NCBI GenBank assembly: GCA_050084985.1
Contig: JBITNC010000001.1
Location: 140,430,001-140,494,000 of the forward strand
Reading direction: 5' to 3'
Length of the DNA: 64,000 nt
Source: Nageia nagi
Taxonomy: Eukaryota > Pinophyta
Within the stretch, counting starts at the first letter, position 1, and each line of letters begins with the position of its first letter. A program made the position numbers and the translations under genes. A model generated the notes under the pieces. It searched no databases, was not told the origin of the DNA, and saw nothing but the letters and a program-made list of their open reading frames with translations. Positions 24,493-35,215 of this stretch are shown here, one piece after another.

Positions 24493-27400
24493 TGATAATA
24501 TTATAGTTGATATGCTTTTCACTAGTATCTTGAACTTTTCATATGTATAGCTTGCTCTTTCCTCATGGTATGATAATATTGTTTATATTTAACTTCATAT
24601 AAGTTACAATTGCAAATGGTGTTTTTACAAAAAGAGCACAATGGAATAATGAAGATGGGCTTGAATTGATTTTTTTGCTTACAAAATGATAAGTCAACTA
24701 TGAACTCATATAGTGATAAATTAAGACAATTATATTAACTTGTATAATGCTTTAATATGGAGGTAAGGATCCTTACAAGTCAATGGTATGTTACAACACC
24801 AATTTATTCAATCTTCAAGGGGAACACATGAATAATTATTTTCCATTATTTGAATAAATTGATATCATCAAATTATGAAAGAGTTTAAGGGAATCATTCA
24901 AGCATGGTTAATCATTACAAGTTGTGTGAAGGAAATCTTAACCATATTTGCATCATGTATCTTGTCAAATAATTCTCCTACATTTACAATGTGTGTTTTT
25001 TTATTTTTTGCATCATTTTTCATCCAATTCTAGAAAGCTAAATGTGACATACGTCCATGGTAGTGGAATTTCACAATAAAATTTGACTTGAAAATATTTA
25101 TTTTTTCTTGTTTAAGTTTTTTTGATGCAACTCGTATAGCTTTAAAATGGATCATGAAAAACCATAGACAAATAAGTAGATGTGAGTTTCTTTTGCATGC
25201 AATTATGATTGCAATCTTAATGTACATGTATGCAAAATATAAGAGCAATAAGATGGTAAGGATTTTGTTTAACAAGCTGCATTAAGAAAAAACCTTAATA
25301 AGCTTTAAACTTTATCTAGATAAAACCCTAATAAACTTTGAGAGGCTATAAAAAACTTTTAAGAAGATAACAAGGTTTCATATAATAATAAACATGAAAA
25401 TTGTTACAAGGTTCGTTGTTCTAATGGGTGTGCAAAATGTGGAAGAATACAAAATGTGGATATTATTGAAGGCATGCAAATTATCTAGATGTGTATGCAA
25501 ATTATAGAATAATACACAAACTAATTAAGTAGTTTTTTGACGAGATGTTAAAGAATACATAGGCATATGGTTTTTCAAAAACTATCTTTTACACTATGCA
25601 ATAATGATCACCTGTTGTTGATAGAAACATTCTTGTTCTACAACAATTGATGTTGAGAGAATGTTTTGTAATGATTTACATTAAGAGAACGTCCTACTAT
25701 AATTGATGAGGGAAGAACGTTTTGCAATAGTTGTTGATAGGTTTCCCTAGTTTTGGCTTACAATTAGGGTTTTGTTTATTTTGGTTCTATATTGTTAACT
25801 TTATTACAAGCATGTATATTACTTATTAGGCATGTAATTGACAAGTAGGGTGTATATATGATATGTTACACATTTATTATTGGATAAATAAACGATGGGT
25901 CAAATTTAAATTTTAACCTCTATTATACTAAATTTTGTTAAAGTTTAAATTTTATTAAAAAAATAGCTAAATTATGATCATATATAAAATTATATAACCC
26001 GGGCGTATAGGGAGAAATTTTAGGCGTATATGATTGCCATAAAACTTACTCTCAAATTTTTTTTGAGTCTATCATGTAAAAATGGTTGATTATATACCCC
26101 CAAAATTTACAATTTATATACACTTGAAAGATACACAAGCAGAGTGGAAGAATTGGGTTATTGAGGGTGGAGCGATTTTAATTAGAAATTATGGGCATAT
26201 ATAGTTGCTGGGAAATAGGCTGTTGGAAAATGAGCAAGGGTATCTCGTGAAAAAAACTCATAATACATGGTCAAGATAAATGATTCATATATGCCCATAA
26301 TTTAGGTTTTATACACGTCCATAATTTAATCGAGCAAAGCGATGAAATGCAACAATGGGCGGTGTGATGCTTCTCTTATACACCCAACGTTATTTTTATA
26401 CAGGACCAACATTTATGGTTAAATTTATGCCTATGATAAACTCTTACCATTATATGGTATAAACAAAGAAGCCTTAACTTTAAAGGATGTGGGTATTACC
26501 TTGACCTTGATATTAATACAAATCTTATCTTATTTTCTTTCGTCAATAATGAAAAGATTTAATGAGGAATGTTTGAAGACTCAAGGATTCTCGAGAAAAG
26601 ATACCTTTTTTTGCAATTTATCATTTAATGTTGCAAGACATGATGCAGATGTTGTAAATATATGATGTAAACTTATTAAGTTTAAAATTGTGAATTATTT
26701 GAATGATAAAATTATTTGAATTTATAAAAAAGGGTCTAAAATATGTATGGGCATTAATAGTTGGTTTAGGTTATTAAAAACTTAAATTTTTTTATTGCAA
26801 CTTATCTAAGCAATTACTATAATACTCTTGTAAATGATTAAGCCATTATAATTAGCATATAAGAGGCACATCGACCTCAGTGATATCAAATTATCATAGA
26901 GTTAAACTTGTTGATCATGTTTAGTAGTTTGAATTCCTACTCTAGTTAGCGCAAAAGGGATTGATATCAATTTCAAATACAAGAGTAGATTACAAATGAT
27001 CTTTGAAGAGTGTAAAGTCATTCACATTTCTTGGAGGTAAACAAGGCAACAACTTGACAAACTAGGCTCTTGATCAAGAAGATGTTGAATGTTATAAAAA
27101 AAGTTCATTTTGGTAAGATCTAATCCTTAAAAAGAAGCTTTCCTTTACTTTTCAACATGATAACTTCATAATTCAACAAAGGATTATTTTGGTAATCATT
27201 TAGATATATTTTATTAATCTTCATTAATACCTTACTATAAATGATGAAAAATATCATTTTAATAATAGTTATATTTATTCAAAGAAGAATGATAATATAT
27301 TATGATTAAATACAATAAAAAAATTAATCATATTAAATATTTAATTTTAAAATAAAAGCAACAACCCCACCAAGATTTGAATTTGACCTGTATCTACACT

Positions 27401-27760
27401 TTATATAAATAAACGCGATAATAAAATTCAAACATTAAATTTACACTTAAAAGAAAATAAAGATAAAAATAAATTATATTAACATCCAATGAAGATCAAT
27501 TGATCTATGAAATGAACAATTGTAATAGGTAATTACATAACATTTATATCTCGTATTGAAAATAAAACATAATAGAGTAAAATCAACACATGACCAACTT
27601 AAACTTCTTACAAACTTTTAAACACTTACTGTGAAGTATCCTATACCAACTTCCAACTCTGAATGTATTTTCTTAGTGTTAAATAGCTAATGGATAACAT
27701 CCCCATAAGTTTCTTATGCAAATGGACGCAATCATTGGCAGCAATCCCCATGTCATCCTC
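24493..27760. other. Spacer between CACTA element and kinase gene
   Basis: AT-rich with no coding signal found on either strand. A TTTTTTGCATCATTTTTCATCC phrase near 25001 recalls the CACTA sub-terminal motif, but in direct rather than inverted orientation. From 25990 to 26420 short phrases such as TATATGCCCATAATTTA recur on both strands, suggesting an old small repeat. Nothing else could be assigned. Confidence 0.5.
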
Positions 27761-27929
27761 CACAATTTAAACCAGATTTCCCATCATTCCCGCTGGAGCA
27801 GATAAACGTTCCTGAAATCCAAAATCAGAGGCCAACTGGAATGGCAGAAGTCCCATCCAACGCAATATTCTTTGCAATTTCCCTCTAGAATTACCCCCTT
27901 TTCCCTTCAAATTTCCATCGCCTGGACCT

Positions 27930-28177
27930 ATATTCATTGTATATACATCCATCTCCAACCCCCATTAAGCTATTCAATGTTCCTATGTCGGTGGCAGAAG
28001 CAAACCATAGGGACAGCCCTTCTATAACAGGCCAATTTTCAATCTAAGGTACGCAACAAACCCTCCCTTAAACGCAGCTTTATCGAAATTTAGATATATA
28101 CTCAATGTATATATGCAGCAAACCCTACTCTGACACTCAACTAGATTAATTTGTGACATATATTCATTGTATATACA
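27930..28177. repeat. 18-bp repeat in the kinase 5' flank
   Basis: ATATTCATTGTATATACA occurs exactly at 27930-27947 and again at 28160-28177, with a related CAATGTATATATG at about 28104. The second copy ends 33 bp before the kinase start codon. It may be a promoter or 5'-leader element, or a leftover of local duplication. Confidence 0.6.
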
Positions 28178-28203
28178 AACTTTGCCCTAGAACTTTTAGC
28201 TTG

Positions 28204-28209
28204 ATGTAA
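28204..28209 (+). promoter_or_regulatory. Start-stop upstream ORF abutting the kinase ATG
   Basis: ATG-TAA at 28204-28209 is followed immediately by the main ATG at 28210, giving ATGTAAATG. Minimal start-stop uORFs can stall scanning ribosomes and lower translation in eukaryotes. Whether the transcript includes it is not known. Confidence 0.45.
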
Positions 28210-28582
28210 ATGACGTCGCAGACGGTGATGGATTTTTTCAGCGATTTCGGGGAGAGGAATCGATACGCGGTGCAGGAAATGGTGGGGAAGGGGAGCTATG
28301 GTGTGGTTTGGTCGGCCGTGGATAAGCAGACAGGGCAGCAGGTGGCCATTAAGAAGATGTCGAATATTTTCGAGCATGTTTCCGATGCCACGCGCATTCT
28401 CAGGGAGATCAAGCATATTATTCTCCCTCCGTCTCCTCGCAGCTTCAGGGACATCTATGTTGTGTTTGAGTTAATGAAGTCCGATCTCCACCAGGTCATC
28501 AAGGCAAACAAGGACCTCACGCCCCAGCATTACCAATTTTTCTTGTACCAACTTCTTCACGCCATGAAGTACATTCACGCTG
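28210..28582 (+). CDS. MAP kinase exon 1 (N-lobe)
   Basis: The exon encodes 124 codons plus one base, starting MTSQTVMDFFSDFGERNRY. Visible features are the ATP-binding loop GKGSYGVVWSA (residues about 26-36), the catalytic lysine in VAIKK, the helix-C segment FEHVSDATRILREIK, and the hinge and helix-D region YVVFELMKSDLHQVIKA. REIK runs directly into HIILPPS, whereas the family normally has about 14 residues more here, ending in a second EIK. Loss of 42 bp between two copies of the same codons explains this. The donor is G|GTAGGA. GC content is clearly higher than in the surroundings, as expected for a real exon. The DFF(S/T) start motif is typical of TDY kinases. Confidence 0.85.
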
Positions 28583-29089
28583 GTAGGATTCATTAACCTA
28601 TGTCTGCATTCACATACGATATATCATATATAGGAAAAACTTCTGAATTTCTTTCAAGGATAGGTAATTTATGGCATGTTTAGAAGAAGAGGCGTGTAGT
28701 TTAGATAATGTTGATGTTATACAGTGGATTTGGTATTGATGTATTTGAATTTTTGGTAATCTTACAATGTTATATACATTTTGTATGATTTTTTTTGGAA
28801 AATCTTGCTGATTAGCCCCACCTCACCTTTGAAGTACCGAATCCGAACTCTCGGAATTTATTTTTTTGGGAATTTTTGGTTTTTTTGCCTCACTTGACCT
28901 TTGAAGTTTGAAACTCTAGAATAATGAATTTATTTTATGGTTGACTTTGTTTACCCTTCGACTTCATTAGTGATCACTGAATAGTGAAATTCAACTATTT
29001 TAATCACCTGCAAGTTGAATATCCGAGTTTGGAACATTTTGGAGTATGGCAGGAGACTTTTTGAACGGGTCTATTTACATCTGAGCGTT
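28583..29089. other. Intron sequence with no recognised element
   Basis: AT-rich intron start with T-runs. No repeat or coding sequence was recognised. Confidence 0.6.
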
Positions 29090-29124
29090 ATTTCACGTTT
29101 TTTCTTGTCTGCAACCCGTGTGCA

Positions 29125-29605
29125 ATGATTTCCACCATCGCCAACAAGGATTTCCCCGCCATCAAGTATTCTTGTATGCAATTGTTGTGTGACACCATTT
29201 AAAAGGCATTTGTGTATCCACACAATCGTGGGCCTTTTTGGGCTTTGTCACGGTGGAAGGTAGATGGAGAAATAAATTTCCATTTATTTTTCTAGGAATT
29301 TGCATTTATTTTTCGAGGAATTTAAAAATTGAAGAAATCCATTTCACTTTGGCAAAGAGACCATAGAGTGCACCATGCAACTTGGTTGGAGCTTGGAAAT
29401 TGGTTGCACAAAAACTTGATAGAGTTGTAAATAGATTCGACAAGGTTACAAATAAGCTTGACATATTTCTAGATAGGCTTGACAAAGTATATGATATACT
29501 ATGAAATTCAGTTCAAATTTGGTTTTAAATAGTTTGGAAAGGGTTAGAAATATGCTCAACAAGGTTGCAAAGAAACTCAAAAAGGTATGTCAATATGTAT
29601 ATCTC
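29125..29605 (+). pseudogene. Exon-like segment of unit A with KLD-type repeats
   Basis: The first ATG is shared in position with unit B. The later segment reads PCNLVGAWKLVAQKLD and then RVVNRFDKVTNKLD and RLDKVYDIL, a repeated K-L-D-x-V heptad-like motif, ending before a GTATGT that is also present in B. Unit B shows PCNLVGTCKSFASKLDKV and RLDKV before its own GTATGT. Conservation of the peptide and the splice-like site in both copies suggests a former coding exon. The function is unknown. Confidence 0.4.
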
Positions 29606-30001
29606 ACTTGTATTTTTTCTGTGCTACATTTTTCTTACATCTTTTACTGATTTGCTATGAACGAACATCAAGAGCTACATTTTCTTTTGATAGAAGGATT
29701 GGGCCTCATGCTATCATTTGATGATAAACTTGTAAAGCAACACACATACAAAACGTAAATAGTTGAATTTTTCAGTTATAGTCTAACCATGCTCAATAAA
29801 CTAATGTCATAAAACTAATTTTGCAATAATATGATAAAATAAACTTGACAAATGGACACTCTCTTATGATTTCAACAAGTTTTTTGTTAGTTATATATTA
29901 AAGTTCAAATTATGAAAATATGTTTTAAGCTTATTTTTGTTTGAAAATTATTTTCGATTTTTTAAAGATTTTAAGAAAATAAATAATCTTCATTGAACTT
30001 T

Positions 30002-30290
30002 CCAACACCATAATTACGATTAAAAGGTAAACTCTTTTAAGTAGATAATATGGAGTACAATTGTAGTGACCAACGGTTATTCAAGAAACAATTATAGTAG
30101 TTTAGGAAGCAAATCATTATGAGTTTACCCACCAACACAACAATCACAATGAAAAGGTCATCGAAATTTTTTAAAATATTTGTCAACAAATTTTTTTATA
30201 AGTAGAAACTATGGAGGACAATTGTAGTGATCAATGATTATTCAAGAGACAATTATAGTAGCTTAAGTAGCAAATAATTAGTTTGGCCCT
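30002..30290 (+). repeat. Tandem duplication within unit A
   Basis: Two copies (about 30002-30128 and 30129-30290) share CAATTGTAGTGA, TATTCAAGA and ACAATTATAGTAG in the same order. Unit B has only one counterpart (about 34340-34455), so the duplication happened in A after the two units separated. Confidence 0.7.
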
Positions 30291-30835
30291 CTTGCAACAT
30301 AGAAAAGAGCAATTCCATTGCAAATGCTAAACATTATTTGCTTAGCATTGTAAAGATGAAACAAATTGTATTTTGCAAAAAAATTCCCATGGAAGAGGGA
30401 AAATTTAATTATAAAGCACATGATGGTGGAATTAATGAAACACAATTCAATTCAATTTCAAGGTCCAATGGTTGGAGGTGATATAGAGTGTCCATCTAGA
30501 TTGATCACAAATGCATTTTTCTACCATGATGCACAAATAGGAATGTTTTATGATGCTACAAATTAAAAAAAATATAGATGTTGCTATCGAAAAATTGATT
30601 TTTAGATGTGGAATGCTAATTAATATTGTTAGGTCTCTATTGTGAAAAGATGTAGTGAGAATGATAAATAATACTTCACAAATGTATATTTCTTAGTTAT
30701 AAGAATTTGAAAAGACTATCTTCAATGAAGAAAAAACATGAATTGATGTTAAACTAAAAAACAAAAAAGAGAATTACTCTAGCATAAAGGTTTCAATTGT
30801 TTAAGATGAATGGTTTGCTATTGGCAATAGGTTTC

Positions 30836-31168
30836 TAATGGACATATTTCATACTGCCATTGAACATGTGGAAAGAAAAAATGTTGTACAAATAATAATT
30901 AAATGCAATAAGTAATGTGTTAGCAGGTGATTGATTGAAGATGAATATTTTATCATTGGTAACCACTTTAGTAATGCAAAGAAACTTTAAATACAAATCC
31001 CTAAGCAACCAATTGATAGAATATACCACATAAAGTGTCCAAAAAAGGGATAAAATATTCATCTTCAATCAATCACTTGCTAACACATTACTTGTTGTAT
31101 TTAATTATTATTTGTACAACATTTTTTTTTTCCACATGTTCAATGGCATTTTGAAATTTGTCCACTAT
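30836..31168. mobile_element. Foldback/MITE-like insertion in unit A
   Basis: Two inverted arms of about 120 bp (30836-30955 and 31049-31168) flank a 93-bp spacer. Examples are TGTTAGCAGGTGATTGATTG against CAATCAATCACTTGCTAACA, and GCCATTGAACATGTGGAAA with its complement near 31135. Unit B lacks the whole block and reads straight through from its TAGGTATCTTTGC region to AAACAAAATTTG, which is an empty site. The arms match each other more closely than A matches B, so this is a later insertion. There is no ORF. Confidence 0.75.
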
Positions 31169-31187
31169 ATATATATATATATTATAA
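31169..31187. repeat. AT dinucleotide run
   Basis: A short (AT)n microsatellite lies right next to the foldback insertion. It may be its target or a product of its ends. Confidence 0.7.
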
Positions 31188-32176
31188 GGTTTGTTTTTTA
31201 ATTTAATATGGTTGATCACAACCTAATAATGAAGTAATCACTTATAGAAATGGTGGTACTAGTTGAATGTGACAAATGGAAGAGTCATCATAGCACTAAC
31301 CACATCATATGTGATGAGATCCTTGATCTTATTATTAGTACCAAATCAACATTATTTTAGTAATAGACATAAGATTTATTAACACTTTGCTTTTCTATTG
31401 TTGAAGTCCTCCTACATCTTTTTGACAATGACCAACCATGTATGGGAAGTGGTTTGAGAGTTTGGATTATACGATGAGAGACTTCAAAATATTTTGAGGG
31501 AAATAACACCTTTGTTTGATTAATAAAAGGAAACTTGGTGTGGTCCTATAGTGATAAAAGGTGGATGATGCTTTATAATTCTCTTAATGTTGTTGTTTTT
31601 GTGCTTAATCCAAAGTGATTCCAATAAAACCATGGATAAATCGTGAGGTGTATCAAAGATAACAAAATTATATTGATATATGCTATGTAGATCAAGATAA
31701 CCATACTTAAATTAAAGTAAAACATGATAAATATATCATATTAGAGGACAAGTTTGCACATTTATGTTATGCATATGATTATGGATCTTGAATATTTTCA
31801 CTTTTTGAAATCAATATGAGACAAAAACTCCATTATTTAAAATGCTATAATTTTGTGTCTTGTCTCATATATATTTTATTTGTTTTTGTTAATTTATTAA
31901 TTTTCTATGTTTAATGCTCAATTGTTAAAAGTTTCAATCTGTATTTAAATAATTAAAATGTATTTTTATTTTAAGATATTGCATCTACTTATGAACAAAT
32001 ATGACTAATACTTATGAACAAATATGACTATGTATTCATTCATTTTATGAAACATAATAGGTTAGGTAATAAAAAGTAAAGGACTTTGTGTTTGTTCATT
32101 AAACTTTCATTTTATTTCTCGAATTTCATTTTATTTCAAATTAAATCCTTTTGAAACATAAGATTATGGTGGATCA

Positions 32177-32389
32177 ATGAATGATGACAATAATGAATTG
32201 CAAATTGAGGTTTTAAAAAATGATGAAGAGGCCATGTTTGTTGAAGATGGACATTGTGATTCATTTATGAAGAGGCATGGGAGTCAAAGAATTACCACTC
32301 CAACATCGAGCACAATGAAGTTTCTTGTGTCAAAAGATTTTATTGTGATATATGATATATGTTTGCATGTTGTTGCTTTTATATGTTAA
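32177..32389 (+). other. Small ORF in unit A, conserved in unit B
   Basis: The 70-codon frame reads ELQIEVLKNDEE, DGHCDSFMKRHGS and TTPTSSTMKF. Unit B, on the minus strand near 32890-32745, carries the equivalents KLSIEIL, GHQGSYEGA and TTPSTSS-like codons with stops. This suggests it was once coding, possibly the tail of a transposase. No domain is recognised, and it may be only a shadow. Confidence 0.3.
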
Positions 32390-32492
32390 TATTTTAACAA
32401 TTTAATAACATTGTTTTGTATATCATTTCAATTCAAATCATGAAAATTTAGATCTTATTTGATGTTTTTGTATAATTTGTTCATTGTGAACA

Positions 32493-32620
32493 TTTTTTTT
32501 GTAATGTTCATATATATATATGTGTGTGTGTGCGCACGTGCACGAAAATATGTTTCTTATGGGCAACTTATGTTGTCTTCGTTTGTTCTTGCATTGTTGT
32601 TGTCACATTTTTCGTTTTTG
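32493..32620. other. Palindrome centre with alternating purine-pyrimidine tract
   Basis: This 128-bp loop separates the two arms. It holds ATATATATATGTGTGTGTG running into TGCGCACGTGCACG at 32510-32543, a perfectly alternating purine-pyrimidine tract of the kind that forms Z-DNA. A related sequence recurs right of arm B at about 35270-35395 in direct orientation. Confidence 0.65.
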
Positions 32621-35215
32621 ATATATACGGTTCATAATGAACAAACTATACATGAAATATTATTAAATTGTTGAAATTCAACATAGAAAGTCAACAACAT
32701 ACAAAGTAAATTCTATATCATAATAAAATTTTAAAGTATTAGAAAACTTCTTTATGCTTGATGTTGAAGGAGTGGTAGAGCTTCGATTATCATGCCCCTT
32801 CATATGAACCTTGATGTCCAACTCCAATTATCGTTGCTTTTGCATTTTTTTCCAAAATCTCAATTGACAATTTATCATTGCAATCATCCATTAATCCCAC
32901 ATCTTACGAGGTCTTAATTTGTAATCAAGTGAAGTTTGAGAAATAAGACAAAAGTTCAAATGAACAAACACAAAGTCCTATTATTTTTTATTGCTTTGCA
33001 TGTTACGATTTATGGAGTGGATGAATGCATATTCCATTTTTTTTTCACAAGCAGATGCATTGGACATTTACAAAGAAAAATAGATTGACTCTTTAATAGT
33101 CAATTGGAATTTTTAACAATTAAACACTAAAACTAAAAAACTAATAAGCAAATAAAAATTAGACAAATTATACTTGAGATAAAACATAAATTTTTGTGTT
33201 TGTAAATAATGACGTCTTTGTCCCATATTGATCTCAAAATTTTAAAATTTTCAAGGTTCTACAATTATATGCATAATTGCAATGTGCAAAATTGTCTTTT
33301 AGTTTGAAATTATTCAACATATGTACATCTCATCATTTGGCTATGTTTATTTATGAAATTTTTTTGGATTAAGTAAGAAGTCGACAAAATAAAGAGTACT
33401 ATGAAACATTTTTCATTTCTTATCACTATAGGTCCACATTAAGTCTTTTGTTTATTGATCAAATAAATGTGCTCTTTTTAAAAAAAAAATTTATGAAGCC
33501 TTTTTTTATCTAATGAAGACTATCAAAAACATCTTCTATATGTGATTGGTTGATATAAACAAAACATAGGATTTCAACAATAAAAAAATAACATGTTAAA
33601 AATATTTTATGTTTGTTGCTTAATAATGTTGATTTAGTGCCAATGATAAGGACAACTCCATATGTTTCATTCAATTCATACCACCATTTTTCTAAATTAT
33701 TGTTTCATTTTAAGGATGTAATTAATTATAATAAATGTGAAAACAAATTTTGTTTTTACATATTTAAGCAATTGCAAAGATACCTATTTCTTATATATTG
33801 TTTAAGATATGAAATAGTTAACAATTAATTTCTTTTTTTTTTGTGTCTTGTGGTTTAACTTCAGTTCATGTCTTTTTTTCATTCAAGATAAATGTGCAAA
33901 GTTTCTTATAGCTAAAAGTCGCATATCCTTGTAAAATATTATTTATCAATTTCATCGGATCTTTCTATAGTGGGGATCTAACTATATTAAATGACATTCT
34001 ACATCCAAAAAACAATTTCCCAATGGTAGCATCAACATTTTTTTTCTGTCTATAGCATCATACGTCATTTTTTATTTTTGAATAATGAATTGTAGTTGAA
34101 GGGTGAGTCTATGGTGAAAATTTAAGGGGCTTCCCTATATCACCTTCAACCATGAGATTGAGTTTCATTAAATTCCACCATCGTATGCACTTTTGTTCAA
34201 ATTTCTTTGTTTCCCATGGAATTCTTTTTACAAACCATAATTTGCTTCTTCGTTCTAGTGCTAAACAATTGATATGCGACATGTGCAAGGGAATTTTTTT
34301 TGTATTATAGTAAGAGCAAACATAAGATTTGCTATCTGAACTTCTATAATTGCATCTTTAATAACTACTAATTACCACAATTGTATTTTCTAGTTTTTGC
34401 TCAAAAGTGTTTTTTAACCGAGTTATCTTTTGAAGAATGTGAGGGACTTTATGGTGTTGGAGAGAAATTTGTAAAAAATAAAAAAATGTTGCGCAAACAA
34501 AAAATAACGTTTATGACATTTTCTCATAATTTGAACTTGCAAGTATTGATTGACAAGAGAGTTCTTGAAGTGGTGAAGGAGAGTTTACATTTGTCAATCT
34601 CATTTTATGATAGTACTCCAAGAAAATTTTCACTGAAATTCTTTAATTGAGTATGGTTAAGTTATAATTGAAAAATTTGATTATTTAGTATCTTAATATA
34701 AGTTGCTTTAGAAGTCTATAGTCAAAGGATAGCTTGAGGCCCTGAGCCTTCGATCAAGAGAAATTGCAGATCTTGGTGTTTTGTCTTTTGATGGTAAATC
34801 AATAAAAAATGCTTAAAAAGCCACAAGGGAGAAAAAATGCAACTTGGACATATATAGTAACATACCTTGTCGAGCCTACATGGAACCTTGTCGAGCTTGC
34901 TTGCAAATGATTTACAAGTTCCAACTAAGTTGCATGGTGTCTTTGTTGGAGGAAAACGGGTTTCTATAATTTTCAAATTCTCAAAAAAATAAATGAAAAG
35001 TTTACTTTTCCATCTACATCCTAGCTACTTCTCAACATATTGACAAAATCAGTCAACAACCTAAAATGGCCCATAGTAGTTTGGAATTTCAAATGCATTG
35101 TGGATGGCATTGGAGAAGCTTTACAAATGGGGGTGAGGATGGAATCTCCATTGGCAATGGTGGAATCCATTGTGGACGGGTTGCAAGCAAGAAAAATGCA
35201 ATATTGTGTTTCTTG
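32621..35215 (-). repeat. Giant palindrome, right arm (unit B)
   Basis: This is the inverted partner of unit A. On the minus strand it starts near 35215, has ATG at 35170-35168 followed by a DSTIANGDS reading, then the PCNLVG and KLDKV segment (34976-34840), and ends at the palindrome centre. It is shorter than A because it lacks the foldback insertion and the tandem duplication. Open frames on the plus strand of this arm (for example 34381-34650) lie antisense to the unit and are probably by-products. Confidence 0.85.

Larger units (their letters stand above)
12429..25070. mobile_element. CACTA (En/Spm) DNA transposon, right end uncertain
   Basis: The left terminus at 12429 reads CACTACTACCAAAAAATGG, a typical CACTA terminal repeat, and it cuts the Gypsy-A RT cleanly. 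Inside are sub-terminal repeats, an accessory transposon gene on the minus strand, and a TNP2 transposase gene on the plus strand ending with a DUF4216-like domain at 24492. No convincing inverted copy of the terminus was found, so the right boundary (given as about 25 kb) is a guess. Copia-2 sits inside. The transposase lacks its central core, so the element cannot move by itself. Confidence 0.75.
29090..32492 (+). repeat. Giant palindrome, left arm (unit A)
   Basis: This arm reads colinearly with the reverse complement of 32621-35215 over its whole length, with substitutions and small gaps. Matched anchors (A with B) include 29111-29146 with 35153-35190, 29371-29390 with 34921-34939, 29701-29740 with 34702-34742, 30423-30440 with 34165-34186, 31541-31558 with 33421-33438, and 32075-32094 with 32963-32982. 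Unit A is longer because it holds a local tandem duplication (30002-30290) and a foldback insertion (30836-31168). A possible coding start, ATG at 29125 followed by an ISTIAN reading, is shared with B. The unit matches no family I recognise. Confidence 0.85.

Noticed and set aside
25040-25072. CCATGGTAGTGG as the right CACTA terminus
   Set aside because: Only about nine bases resemble the inverse of the left terminus (CACTACTACCAAAAAATGG), and the flanking triplet does not repeat the TTG at 12426-12428.
34381-34650. 89-codon plus-strand ORF as a gene
   Set aside because: It is antisense to palindrome unit B, and the equivalent frame is not kept in unit A.
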